A DNA stretch of 23,770 bases from DASPTT01 sp035623275 (GCA_035623275.1 DASPTT010000131.1:1-23770); one strand, 5' to 3'; numbered from the stretch's first letter, positions 1 to 7,436 are shown. Numbers and translations: made by a program. The notes: generated by a model not told the origin, from the sequence alone.

Positions 1-245
1 ACGTGCGCGCCCAGCGTCTCGCACAGCACCGCCGTCTCCACCAGTCCCAGACCGAGCCCCCCGTCGGCCTCGGGGCGGGCGATGCCCAGCCAGCCCTGGT
101 CGGCCATCGCCGCCCACAGGCCGCGGTCGATCCCCGAGCCCTCCTCGACGACGGCCCGGACCCGCGCGGACGAGGCCCGGTCGGCCAACAGCGACGCCGC
201 CGCCTCCTGCAGTGCCCGCTGGTCGTCGGAGAGGTCGAAGTCCAC
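1..245 (-). CDS. acyl-CoA dehydrogenase, N-terminal part (cut by window edge)
   Basis: The reverse strand reads from GTG at 245 as V-D-F-D-L-S-D-D-Q and continues to the left edge. The visible 81 residues match the N-terminal helical domain of acyl-CoA dehydrogenases: the LSDDQRALQEAAASLL opening, then WAAMADQGWLGIARPEADGG, the usual 'G.....PE..GG' signature, then a helix ending at ETLGAH. The start is well constrained, because the same frame has a TAA four codons upstream and no other start between. No Shine-Dalgarno is visible. A TAATGT hexamer lies exactly six bases before the GTG, which suggests a leaderless transcript. It is divergent from the acyl-CoA dehydrogenase at 309 and shares a 63-bp promoter region with it. 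Such pairs can form heteromeric dehydrogenases in actinobacteria, but that is inference here. The FAD-binding and catalytic parts lie outside the window. Confidence 0.85.
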   Translation of the reverse strand, partial: MDFDLSDDQRALQEAAASLLADRASSARVRAVVEEGSGIDRGLWAAMADQGWLGIARPEADGGLGLGLVETAVLCETLGAH

Positions 246-308
246 GGGGCGACATTAGGGCATCGCCCCGAACCGAGCCTGACGCCTGTGTCATGCTGAC
301 GCCGACCG
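246..308. promoter_or_regulatory. divergent promoter region between two acyl-CoA dehydrogenases
   Basis: This is the only non-coding DNA between the divergent starts at 245 (minus) and 309 (plus). On the minus strand TAATGT (257-252) is followed by six bases and then GTG, so transcription would begin at or next to the start codon. For the rightward gene CATGCT (292-297) is a weak -10 candidate, and no Shine-Dalgarno precedes the ATG. The 14-bp palindrome at 280-293 sits where it could block both promoters. Promoter assignments are inferred from spacing only. Confidence 0.5.
280..293. promoter_or_regulatory. putative operator, TGAC-N6-GTCA, copy 1
   Basis: The site reads TGACGCCTGTGTCA, an inverted repeat TGAC/GTCA with a six-base centre, 14 bp in all. 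It is the exact reverse complement of copy 4 at 21542-21555. Two further copies lie at 7419 and 19837. The length and dyad symmetry suit a TetR- or GntR-type dimer. The binding protein is not identified; the TetR gene at 4895 is one candidate. Confidence 0.6.
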
Positions 309-1517
309 ATGGACCTCACCCCCACGACCGAGACCGCCGAGCTGCGCGCCGACGTGCGCGCCTGGCTGGTGGCCAACCTGCCCTGGGAGTACGGCACCGG
401 TCTGCCGCCGCACACCGACGACCTGGCCGAGCAGGTGGCGTTCGGCCGGCGATGGCAAGCAGCCCTCGCCGGCGCCGGATGGGTCGGGGTCACCTGGCCC
501 ACGGCCTACGGGGGGCGCGGGCTCGGCCCCGCGGCCAACTTCGTCGTGCAGGAGGAGCTGGCGCGCGCCCGCGCCCCTGAGCTGGTGGGCCGCATCGGCG
601 TGAACCTGGTCGGCCCGACCCTGCTGGCGCACGGCACCGACGAGCAGAAGCAACGGTGGCTGGCGCGCATCCTCGGCGCCGAGGAGCTGTGGTGCCAGCT
701 CTTCAGCGAGCCCGACGCCGGCTCGGACCTGGCGTCGGTCCGCACCACGGCCCGGCGCGAGGACGGACGCTGGGTGCTCGACGGCCGCAAGGTGTGGACG
801 TCGTACGCGCAATTCGCCGACTGGGGCCTGTGCCTGGCCCGCACGGACCCGGCCGCCCCCAAGCACCACGGCCTCACCTGCCTGGTCGTCGACATGGGCA
901 CCGCGGGCGTGGAGGTCCGGCCCCTCGTCCAGATCACCGGGGAGGCCGAGTTCAACGAGGTCACCTTCGACGACGTGGTGGTGCCCGACGCGCACCGGGT
1001 CGGGCCCGAGGGCCGGGGCTGGCAGGTGGCGGGCTCGACGCTGTCGCACGAGCGCGGCGTCAACCCGCGCCAGCTCGTGATCCACCTGCAGCACCTGGAG
1101 GAGCTGCTCCGGGAGGCCGCCGCCTCGGGATCCTTCGACGACACGCGCCTGCGCCGACGCCTGGCCCAGGCCTATGTGGAGGTGCGCCTGTTCCAGCTGC
1201 ACAACTGGCGGAGCCTGTCGCGCCTGGAGAAAGGGCAGGAGCCGGGGCCCGAGGGCAGCATCCTGAAGCTCTACTGGAGCGAGATGAGCAAGCGCCTCCA
1301 CGCGCTCGGCACCGACGTGCTCGGCCCGGCCGCGCCGCTGTGGCGGGGTGCGGCGGCCAACCCGGGGGACGGGTCGTGGCAGCGGTCGTGGCTCTACTAT
1401 CAGGCCGCGTCGATCTTCGCGGGCACGAACGAGATCCAGCGCAACGTCGTGGGCGAGCGGGTCCTCGGACTCCCCCGCGAGCCGCTGGGAAAGGAGCCGC
1501 GCCGTGGCAGTGAGTGA
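309..1517 (+). CDS. acyl-CoA dehydrogenase (402 aa)
   Basis: An FAD-dependent acyl-CoA dehydrogenase expected to introduce an alpha,beta double bond into an acyl-CoA in the cytoplasm. All three domains are visible: an N-terminal helical domain (ADVRAWLVANLP...), the beta-domain with LFSEPDAGSDLASVRT and DGRKVWTS, and a C-terminal helical domain ending FAGTNEIQRNVVGERVLGLPRE. The C-terminal glutamate that acts as base in medium-chain enzymes (the E of 'YEGT') is alanine here, A371. A glutamate in the LSHERG segment (E248) aligns with the alternative catalytic position known from isovaleryl- and long-chain acyl-CoA dehydrogenases, so the protein may still be active. It starts at ATG 309 without a visible Shine-Dalgarno. 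It is the first gene of a rightward operon, and its end overlaps the next gene by 14 bases. The substrate is unknown; the long N-terminal arm resembles steroid or branched-acyl FadE types. Confidence 0.93.
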   Translation: MDLTPTTETAELRADVRAWLVANLPWEYGTGLPPHTDDLAEQVAFGRRWQAALAGAGWVGVTWPTAYGGRGLGPAANFVVQEELARARAPELVGRIGVNLVGPTLLAHGTDEQKQRWLARILGAEELWCQLFSEPDAGSDLASVRTTARREDGRWVLDGRKVWTSYAQFADWGLCLARTDPAAPKHHGLTCLVVDMGTAGVEVRPLVQITGEAEFNEVTFDDVVVPDAHRVGPEGRGWQVAGSTLSHERGVNPRQLVIHLQHLEELLREAAASGSFDDTRLRRRLAQAYVEVRLFQLHNWRSLSRLEKGQEPGPEGSILKLYWSEMSKRLHALGTDVLGPAAPLWRGAAANPGDGSWQRSWLYYQAASIFAGTNEIQRNVVGERVLGLPREPLGKEPRRGSE

Positions 1518-2400
1518 GCCCGTCGTCCGCTACAGCGTCGACGGCCCCGTGGCGACCATCACCATGAACCGGCCCGAGGTGGCCAACGCGCAGGACAGCG
1601 CGCTCATCGACGCCGTGGACGCGGCCTTCGACGAAGCGGACGCCGACGACGACGTTCGGGTGGTGATCCTGGCCGGCGCGGGGAAGCACTTCTGCTCGGG
1701 CCACGACCTGAAGGCCATCGTGGGCGACGGCCCGGCCGACGAGTGGGTGGCCATGCGCGCCACGCCCGAGGGCAAGTTCCGCCACGAGCAGGTGATGTAC
1801 GTGGAGCGGTGCCGCCGGATCCACGACTTCCGCAAGCCCACCATCGCCGCCGTCCAGGGCAAGTGCATCGCCGCGGGCCTCATGCTGGCGAGCATGTGCG
1901 ACCTGATCGTGGCCGCCGACGACGCGGTGTTCTCGAACCCCGTCCTGCGCATGTCGGGTGCCGGGGTGGAGCTGCTCGTCGAGCCCTGGGAGATGGGCAT
2001 CCGCCACGCCAAGGAGTTCCTCCTCGCGGCCGAGGAGATCGACGCCCAGGAGGCCTGGCGCATCGGGCTGGTCAACCGCGTCGTCCCCCGCGCCGAGCTC
2101 GAGGCCCGGACCCGGGCGCTGGCAGAACGCGTCGCGCTCGTGCCCCCCGTCACGGCCCAAGTGGTCAAGGACTCGATCAACCACGTGGGCGAGCTGATGG
2201 GAAAGCGGGCGTCCTGGCAGTACCACTTCATGGCCCACCAGTGGGCCCACAACACGGCGACGTCGCTCTCCGCGCTGGAGGAGCGCAAGCAGATGGGCTC
2301 GATGAAGGAGGTCTTCGCGGCCCGCGACCGCGGCGCCGCGACGACCGAGCCCCAGGACGCGCCGCGCCGCCCCGGTGCCCGCGCCGGCGACCCGGACTGA
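1504..2400 (+). CDS. enoyl-CoA hydratase/isomerase (crotonase) family protein lacking both catalytic glutamates
   Basis: A crotonase-fold protein of 298 residues with the family core: TITMNRPEVANAQ at the N terminus, the CoA-binding loop GKHFCSGHDLKAI (residues 60-70), RKPTIAAVQGKCIAAGLMLA and MCDLIVAADDAVFSNP. The two glutamates that activate water in classical enoyl-CoA hydratase (rat E144 and E164) correspond to M127 and V147. They keep the same 20-residue spacing, so the loss looks real. A simple hydratase is therefore doubtful; isomerase, hydrolase, lyase or another CoA chemistry is possible. The start is taken as GTG 1504 because AAGGAG (1491-1496) lies seven bases upstream; GTG 1510 is an alternative. 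The C-terminal part (AHNTATSLSALEERKQ) is longer than in minimal crotonases and suggests a trimer-type tail. It lies in an operon between the acyl-CoA dehydrogenase and the CoA-transferase. Confidence 0.9.
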   Translation: MAVSEPVVRYSVDGPVATITMNRPEVANAQDSALIDAVDAAFDEADADDDVRVVILAGAGKHFCSGHDLKAIVGDGPADEWVAMRATPEGKFRHEQVMYVERCRRIHDFRKPTIAAVQGKCIAAGLMLASMCDLIVAADDAVFSNPVLRMSGAGVELLVEPWEMGIRHAKEFLLAAEEIDAQEAWRIGLVNRVVPRAELEARTRALAERVALVPPVTAQVVKDSINHVGELMGKRASWQYHFMAHQWAHNTATSLSALEERKQMGSMKEVFAARDRGAATTEPQDAPRRPGARAGDPD

Positions 2401-2408
2401 GGTCCCGC

Positions 2409-3596
2409 GTGCCGGGACCGCTCGAGGGGCTTCGGGTCGTCGACGTCGGCACGCGCATCGCCGCACCGTTCTGTGCGGGGTTGCTCGGGGAGTGGGGCGC
2501 CGAGGTGATCAAGGTGGAGCAGCCCGGCACGGGGGACTTCATGCGCGCCATCGGCCCCTTCGCGCAGGGTCACTCGCTGTTCTGGTCGGTGGAGGGCCGC
2601 GGCCGCAGAAGCGTCACGTGCGACCTGCGCCGCAGCGAGGGCCAGGCGCTGTTCCGCCGGCTGGCGGCGGGCGCCGACGTCGTGTGCGAGAACTTCCGCC
2701 CCGGGACGATGGAGGAATGGGGGATCGGACCGGCCGACCTCGACCCGCGGGTGGTCACGGTCCGCATCAGCGCGTTCGGGCAGGACGGGCCGTACGCGCG
2801 CCGGCCGGGCCTCGATCGCCTTGGCGTCGCCTACGGCGGCCTGCTGCACCTCACCGGTGAGCCCGACCGTCCCCCCGTCCGCCCGGGGGTCACGGTGTCC
2901 GACTACCTCACGGGCGTGTTCGCGGCGGAGGCGGCGCTCGCCGCCCTCTACCGGCGCGACGCGCGGGGCACGGGCCGGGGCGCGGTGGTCGATGCCGCCC
3001 TCTACGGGTCCGTGCTCCGGGTGCTCGAATGGACCATCGCCGCCTACGACCGCCTGGGGACCGTCCGGACGCGCGAGGGCAACCGGATGGCCAACTCGGC
3101 GCCGCTCGACAACTACCCCACGGCCGACGGCCGCTTCGTGTGCGTCGTGGCCGGCTCGGACCAGAACTTCGCCCGGCTGTGTCGCGCCATGGGCCGGCCG
3201 GAGCTCCTCGAGGATCCTCGCTATGCGACGATCGCAGATCGGGCCGCGCACGGCGAGCAGATCAACGCCGAGGTGCGCGCCTGGACGCTGGCGCACCCCG
3301 CGGACGAGATCGAGCGGCTCTGTGTCGACCACGACGTCCCCGTGGCCACGGCCTACACGGCCGCCGAGATCACCGCCGACCCGCACATGGCGGCGCGCCG
3401 CGACCTAGTCGCCGTGGCCGACCCCGATCTCGGCCCCGTCCTCCAGCAGGCGCCCTACCCGCGCCTGGTGGGCGAGCCCGTGGCCGTGCCCGCCGGTGCG
3501 CCCGAGCTGGGCGCGGACAACGAGGCGGTGTGGTGCGGCATCGTCGGGCTCACGCCCGACGAGCTCGACGAGCTCAGGAGCAAGGGGGTCGTATGA
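2409..3596 (+). CDS. CaiB/BaiF family (class III) CoA-transferase
   Basis: A 395-residue family III CoA-transferase, expected to move CoA between a donor thioester and a carboxylic acid and so activate or recycle an acyl group. The family opening is clear: PGPLEGLRVVDVGTRIAAPF, then LLGEWGAEVIKVEQPGTGD, CDLRRSEGQALFRRL and VVCENFRPGTMEEWGI. D165 in the GVTVSDYLTG segment matches the catalytic aspartate that forms the acyl-anhydride intermediate in formyl-CoA transferase and CaiB. Both lobes are present, including DNYPTADGRFVCV and the C-terminal helices. The GTG start at 2409 is nine bases after the crotonase stop, with a GAGG just upstream. Its stop TGA overlaps the ATG of the alcohol dehydrogenase, indicating translational coupling. 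The name is firm at family level, but the substrate is not readable. Confidence 0.92.
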   Translation: MPGPLEGLRVVDVGTRIAAPFCAGLLGEWGAEVIKVEQPGTGDFMRAIGPFAQGHSLFWSVEGRGRRSVTCDLRRSEGQALFRRLAAGADVVCENFRPGTMEEWGIGPADLDPRVVTVRISAFGQDGPYARRPGLDRLGVAYGGLLHLTGEPDRPPVRPGVTVSDYLTGVFAAEAALAALYRRDARGTGRGAVVDAALYGSVLRVLEWTIAAYDRLGTVRTREGNRMANSAPLDNYPTADGRFVCVVAGSDQNFARLCRAMGRPELLEDPRYATIADRAAHGEQINAEVRAWTLAHPADEIERLCVDHDVPVATAYTAAEITADPHMAARRDLVAVADPDLGPVLQQAPYPRLVGEPVAVPAGAPELGADNEAVWCGIVGLTPDELDELRSKGVV

Positions 3597-4837
3597 AAGC
3601 TCTCGTCTTCGGGGCGCCGCCCGACGAGCACGAGGCCCGCCCGGAGCCGGCCGACGACCTCGAGCGCATGCTGCTCTCGTTGCCCTTCGGGCTCCACGAC
3701 GTCGACGACGCCACGCCGCTGCGGCCGGACTGGGTGGTGACACGGCCGATCCTGGCGGGGATCTGCGGGTCCGACGCCAAGCTCGTGCTCGGGGACTTCG
3801 GCGAGGGCGACATCGACAACCCCATGTCGGCCTTCAGCTCGCTGCCCCACGTGCCCGGCCACGAGGTGGTGGCCGAGGTCGTGGAGCTCGGGCCCGAGGC
3901 CCGGGGACTCGAGGTGGGCCAGCGCGTCGTGCTCAACCCTTGGCTCACCTGCGGCCCGCGCGGGGTGGACCCGCCGTGCCCGCCGTGCCAGGCCGGGGAC
4001 CTGAACCTCTGTTGGAGCTTCACCAAGGGGGCGATCGGCCCCGGCGTGCACGTTGGCGTCACCACCGGCGCACCGGGCGCCTGGGCAGAGCGCATGGCCG
4101 CCCACGACTCGATGCTCTTCCCCGTGCCCGACGCCGTCCCCGACGAGCTGGCGGTGCTGGCCGACCCCTTCTCGGTGTCCTTGCACGCCGTGGTGCACCA
4201 CCCGCCGCCGCCTGCAGGCCGAGTGGTCGTCTACGGCGCCGGCGCGCTGGGCGTCACCACCGTGGCCGCCGTGCGCGCCCTGTACCCCGAGGTGCAGATC
4301 GCGGTGGTGGCCCGCTTCGAGGCCCAACGCGCCCTGGCATCGGCGCTCGGGGCCTCCCTCGTCGTCGAGCACGAGCCGCGGCTGGCCGTGGTCGAGCAGC
4401 TGGCCGCGTGGTCGGGCGGCGTGCTGCACACGCCCTTCGACGGGCTGCCCGTCGCCCACCCCGGCGGCGTGGACGTCGTCTACGACACCGTGGCCAAGCC
4501 CGAGACCATGGAGGTCGCCGTGCGGATCCTCGCCGAGCGCGGCACCTTGGTCCAGACCGGGGTGAGCACGCCGGGGCGGTGGGAGTGGACACCCGTGTAC
4601 TTCAAGGAGCTCACCATCGGCGGGTCGAACGCCTTCGCGGTGGAGGAGGTCGAGGGGGTGCGCCGCCACGCCATCGAGCACTACTTCGCCCTGGTCGAAG
4701 CCGGCCGGGTCGACCTGCACGGGATGCTGACGCACCGGTTCCCGCTCCAGGGCTGGCTGGACGCGCTCAAGGCCCTGGCCCGCCAGGACCGCAGCGGCGC
4801 CATCAAGGTCGCCTTCGAACCGTCGGGACCGGGCTGA
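3593..4837 (+). CDS. zinc-binding alcohol dehydrogenase (MDR superfamily)
   Basis: A 414-residue medium-chain dehydrogenase likely to oxidise an alcohol or polyol with NAD(P). The catalytic zinc site is visible as C58 in AGICGSD and H90-E91 in VPGHEV. The structural zinc lobe has four cysteines at 120, 129, 132 and 140. The Rossmann segment carries VVVYGAGALGVTTVA, and a further conserved stretch reads VDVVYDTVAKPETMEVAV. Two insertions distinguish it from ordinary 340-370-residue members: an N-terminal extension up to about residue 45 and a loop at about 260-285 (LHTPFDGLPVAHPGG). ATG 3593 overlaps the CoA-transferase stop (ATGA), and GGAG plus GGGGG lie upstream. It is the last gene of the operon that begins at 309. 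The substrate is unknown. Confidence 0.92.
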   Translation: MKALVFGAPPDEHEARPEPADDLERMLLSLPFGLHDVDDATPLRPDWVVTRPILAGICGSDAKLVLGDFGEGDIDNPMSAFSSLPHVPGHEVVAEVVELGPEARGLEVGQRVVLNPWLTCGPRGVDPPCPPCQAGDLNLCWSFTKGAIGPGVHVGVTTGAPGAWAERMAAHDSMLFPVPDAVPDELAVLADPFSVSLHAVVHHPPPPAGRVVVYGAGALGVTTVAAVRALYPEVQIAVVARFEAQRALASALGASLVVEHEPRLAVVEQLAAWSGGVLHTPFDGLPVAHPGGVDVVYDTVAKPETMEVAVRILAERGTLVQTGVSTPGRWEWTPVYFKELTIGGSNAFAVEEVEGVRRHAIEHYFALVEAGRVDLHGMLTHRFPLQGWLDALKALARQDRSGAIKVAFEPSGPG

Positions 4838-4853
4838 GCGGAGGCGGAGTCAC

Positions 4854-4859
4854 TACGAT
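4854..4859 (+). promoter_or_regulatory. putative -10 element (TACGAT) of the TetR gene
   Basis: TACGAT is the same hexamer found six bases before the GTG starts at 19881 and 21574. Here the start codon lies further downstream, so the transcript would have a leader of about 30 bases. That leader contains a 12-codon open reading frame from ATG 4869 to TGA 4907. The assignment is by sequence similarity only. Confidence 0.4.
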
Positions 4860-4894
4860 TCCTTCGCCATGGGACCCGGGCGCGTGACGGCCAG

Positions 4895-5581
4895 GTGGAC
4901 GCCGTGACCGCCGTCAAGCGGGCCCCGGCAGCCCGGGACGCCGCGCTGGCGGCGGTGCCGGTCACCGGCGAGCCCGCCAGCCGCCGCGCGCTGCGCACCC
5001 AGGGCCGCAAGACCATGCGCAAGCTGCTCGACGCGGCCATGGTCGTCTTCGCCCGGCGCGGGTACCACGCCGCACGTGTCGACGACATCGTCAAGGTGGC
5101 GCGGACCTCGCACGGGACCTTCTACCTCTACTTCTCCAACAAGGAGGACCTCCTGCGCTCGCTGGTGGCCGAGGCCGGGGAGGTCGTCGCCGCGCTGGAC
5201 GAAGGGCTCGGCCCGGTCGGCAACGGGCCCGAGGGCTGGCGCGAGCTGCGCGAGTGGATGGAGCAGTTCTCCGAGGCGTGGCGGCGCTACGCACCCGTGC
5301 TGCGCGCCTGGACCGACCTGGTCATGAGCGACAGGGTGCTCGCCGAGCAGGCCCAGTCGGCGGCGTCGGGCGCGGCGAACACGCTGGCGCGCCGGATCCA
5401 GGAGGCCGGGCCGCTGCCCGGCATCGACCCCCACGTCGCGTCGGAGGCGGTGATCGCCATGATGGACAGGTTCCACTACCTGCGGGAGTTCGCCGGCGAG
5501 CCCGTCGACGTCGACGCGCTCGACACGCTCACGACCATGGTGCACCGCGCCCTGTTCGGTGGGGGCGACCCACCCGCCTGA
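4895..5581 (+). CDS. TetR family transcriptional regulator
   Basis: A 228-residue one-component repressor-type protein. The TetR DNA-binding domain is plain at about residues 30-90: RKTMRKLLDAAMVVFARRGY, then ARVDDIVKVARTSHGTFYLYFSNKEDLL. The rest is a helical ligand-binding and dimerisation domain, with WMEQFSEAWRRYAPVLRAW typical of actinobacterial members. I take GTG 4895 as the start; GTG 4904 in the same frame is equally possible, and both lack a strong Shine-Dalgarno. The first 25 residues are a charged, low-complexity arm before the conserved domain. It follows the alcohol dehydrogenase by 57 bases and has its own -10-like element, so it could be transcribed with or apart from the operon. 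It is a candidate binder of the four TGAC-N6-GTCA sites, and a related TGAC-N4-GTCA occurs inside its own first codons (4905-4916). Ligand unknown. Confidence 0.92.
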   Translation: MDAVTAVKRAPAARDAALAAVPVTGEPASRRALRTQGRKTMRKLLDAAMVVFARRGYHAARVDDIVKVARTSHGTFYLYFSNKEDLLRSLVAEAGEVVAALDEGLGPVGNGPEGWRELREWMEQFSEAWRRYAPVLRAWTDLVMSDRVLAEQAQSAASGAANTLARRIQEAGPLPGIDPHVASEAVIAMMDRFHYLREFAGEPVDVDALDTLTTMVHRALFGGGDPPA

Positions 5582-5582
5582 G

Positions 5583-5595
5583 CCCTGCGTCAGGG
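5583..5595. terminator. short hairpin between convergent genes
   Basis: CCCTG-CGT-CAGGG lies directly after the TetR stop and covers the stop codon of the convergent gene at 5590. It is symmetric, so it could serve both strands. The arms are only five bases and there is no T-tract, so intrinsic termination is uncertain. Confidence 0.3.
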
Positions 5596-5970
5596 GGCAC
5601 CCTCGTCGAGGGTGGCGCGGCCGGTCTCCCACCCCTTGCGGGCCCACGGCAGCGCCTCCGCCGCGGGCAGCAGGCCGAAGGCCGGCTCGGTGAGCACGAT
5701 CGACCCGGCGACCTCCTCCCAGCTCGCCCCCACCTCGGCAGCCAGCATGGCGTGGAGCTCGACCCCCTGGGAATTGCGCAGGGCGACGAGGCACACCATG
5801 CGGATCAGCTCGTGGGTCTTGCGGTCCGGCGCCCCCAGCGAGTCGATCTGGCTGAGCCAGGCGTTCTGGGCCTCGTGGACGCTGGGCACGACCTCGTGCA
5901 GCGCGGCCTCGTACGGGAACAGCCAGTCTTCGCCGGCACCGGTCGGCTCGTCGCTTCCCCTCGGGCTCAC
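5590..5970 (-). CDS. carboxymuconolactone decarboxylase/AhpD-like family protein without the CxxC
   Basis: A 126-residue all-helical protein matching the carboxymuconolactone decarboxylase (AhpD-like) fold: LFPYEAALHEVVPSVHEAQNAW, DRKTHELIRMVCLVALRNSQGVELHAMLAAEVGASWEEV, and a last helix LTEPAFGLLPAAEALPWARKGW. AhpD-type reductases use a CxxC followed by His. Here the His is kept (H73) but the cysteine positions are N66 and G69, so a peroxidase or disulfide role is unlikely. A decarboxylase-like or lactonase-like small-molecule role is more plausible. The start is decided by GGAGGT five bases before GTG 5970; the reverse frame stays open far upstream but overlaps the kinase out of frame. It lies 68 bases downstream of the FGGY kinase and is probably co-transcribed with it. 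The acyl-CoA or sugar-acid substrate is unknown. Confidence 0.82.
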   Translation of the reverse strand: MSPRGSDEPTGAGEDWLFPYEAALHEVVPSVHEAQNAWLSQIDSLGAPDRKTHELIRMVCLVALRNSQGVELHAMLAAEVGASWEEVAGSIVLTEPAFGLLPAAEALPWARKGWETGRATLDEGAP

Positions 5971-6038
5971 CGCGCACCTCCGGGCCACAGCATGGCAGAG
6001 CGCGTCGTGAGTCCGCCCGGACACGGCGCCCGCGCCGG

Positions 6039-7436
6039 TCAGCGGCCGGTGCCGAGGTCGACGAACCGGGTGTAGCGGTCGTCGACCGCGCCGCGCCAGC
6101 GCGGGTCGGGTTCGACCCGCCGCCCCACGGCGGCCCAGCGCTGCGCGTCGCCGATGTCGCGCTCGAGGCCCGCGGCCATGCGCGCCATGAAGGCCGCCCC
6201 GAGCGCGGCCCCCTCCGGGACGGCCACGGCGTCGACCGGCAGGTCGGTCGCGTCGGCGATGGCCTCCATCCACCCGGGGCGCCGCGTGCCGCCGCCGCTG
6301 GCGACGATGCGCCGGGCAGGCACCCCGGCCATGTCCAGCATGTGTCGGATCACGAACCCGCTGGCCTCGTAGGCGCCGCGCAGCAGGGCCCGCCGGTCGT
6401 GCGTCATGTCGAGATCGTGCACGCTGGCCCGCAGCGAGGGGTCGTGGTACGGGGCCCGCTCGCCGCGGACATAGGGCAGCCACACCGGCACGCGGCGCGG
6501 ATCGCCGTCCCGCAGGGCGTCGGACTCGGCCTCCGCGGGTGGGCCGGCGGCGGGCGACGGTGCCTTGTCGCCGAGCAGGTTGTCGGCCCAGTCCACGAAA
6601 ATGGCGCCGGCGTTGGACGGGCCCCCGATGAGCACCCGGTCGGGCACGGTATGGGGGATCGTCCACAGGCCCTCGGTCTCGATCCAGTCGGGGACCACGG
6701 CCCACACGACGAGCGTCGCCCCGCAGATGACGAGCACGTCGCCGATCTCGGTCGCCCCCGAGACGAGCTGGTCGCACAGGGCGTCGACGGTGCCGCCGGC
6801 CAGTACCGCGCCGGTGCCCAGGACCTCTCCCGCCGCCTCGCCCATGTTCACCACCACCGGCAGCTGCTCCTCGGAGACGCCCAGCCGGCCCAGGACCTCC
6901 TCGTCCCAGCCGGGCCCGCGCCGCAGCCCCCCGAGGGACATGGCCATGGCCGTGTCGATGGCCGGCACCCGGCCGAGGGCGTAGTTGGCCACCGCCTGGG
7001 CCGGCCAGTAGCCGGCCGCGCCCGGCTCCTCCCGGGCCGCCCACCCGACGAAGCCCTCCGCATCGGGCATGGCCCCGGGGCCGCCGGAGGTGCCCGCAGC
7101 GGTCGCGGGCCGGCCCCGGGCGTCGCCGTAGAGCAGGCCCGGCGAGCGGGGGATGCCCCGCCCGTCCACCACGGTCAACGACGGGACCATGCTGGCCACG
7201 CACACCCCGGCCACCTGCGGTGCGGTCGCCCCCACCTCGGCCAGGGCCATGCGGGGGCTACGGCACCAGGCCTGCAGCGCGTCGTGCTCCAGGAGGTCGG
7301 GCGCGGGGCTCAGCACCCGGTGCGCCACGCGGGCACGGGCGACGACGGCACCCGTCTCGTCGGCGGCCACCGCCTTCACGGACGTCGTCCCGATGTCGAT
7401 GCCCACGGTGATCGAACCTGACGCAGTCGTCATCAT
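6039..7436 (-). CDS. FGGY family carbohydrate kinase
   Basis: A 465-residue cytoplasmic ATP-dependent sugar or polyol kinase. The N-terminal phosphate-binding motif is VGIDIGTTSVKAV (about residues 11-23). D218 in GGTVDALCDQL is the expected catalytic base. The C-terminal ATP-binding half carries VASGGGTRRPGWMEAIADAT and PEGAALGAAFMA. The length is slightly short compared with xylulokinase or glycerol kinase (about 480-510), and the region after LLYGDARGR is reduced. The start ATG 7436 (M-M-T-T) sits five bases after a CATAAT hexamer, which suggests a nearly leaderless message. A GTG a few codons in (V-G-I-D) is an alternative, which would move the operator at 7419 upstream of the start. It is divergent from a D-2-hydroxyacid dehydrogenase, a pairing seen in sugar-acid or tetrose catabolism. 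Which sugar cannot be said. Confidence 0.9.
   Translation of the reverse strand: MMTTASGSITVGIDIGTTSVKAVAADETGAVVARARVAHRVLSPAPDLLEHDALQAWCRSPRMALAEVGATAPQVAGVCVASMVPSLTVVDGRGIPRSPGLLYGDARGRPATAAGTSGGPGAMPDAEGFVGWAAREEPGAAGYWPAQAVANYALGRVPAIDTAMAMSLGGLRRGPGWDEEVLGRLGVSEEQLPVVVNMGEAAGEVLGTGAVLAGGTVDALCDQLVSGATEIGDVLVICGATLVVWAVVPDWIETEGLWTIPHTVPDRVLIGGPSNAGAIFVDWADNLLGDKAPSPAAGPPAEAESDALRDGDPRRVPVWLPYVRGERAPYHDPSLRASVHDLDMTHDRRALLRGAYEASGFVIRHMLDMAGVPARRIVASGGGTRRPGWMEAIADATDLPVDAVAVPEGAALGAAFMARMAAGLERDIGDAQRWAAVGRRVEPDPRWRGAVDDRYTRFVDLGTGR
7419..7432. promoter_or_regulatory. putative operator, TGAC-N6-GTCA, copy 2
   Basis: The site reads TGACGCAGTCGTCA. It overlaps codons 2-6 of the FGGY kinase as annotated and lies near the -35 position for the rightward promoter of the dehydrogenase at 7520. 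It shares the TGACGC left half with copy 1. Binding inside the first codons could act as a roadblock for the kinase. Support is weaker than for copies 1, 3 and 4 because the site overlaps coding sequence. Confidence 0.45.

Noticed and set aside
3..299. A plus-strand open frame at the left edge
   Set aside because: It is antisense to the acyl-CoA dehydrogenase N terminus, whose frame shows the expected family motifs; its product is Arg/Pro/Gly-rich.
4905..4916. TGAC-N4-GTCA as a fifth operator copy
   Set aside because: The spacer is two bases shorter, which would rotate the half-sites relative to each other, and it lies in codons of the TetR gene. Kept only as a weak hint of autoregulation.
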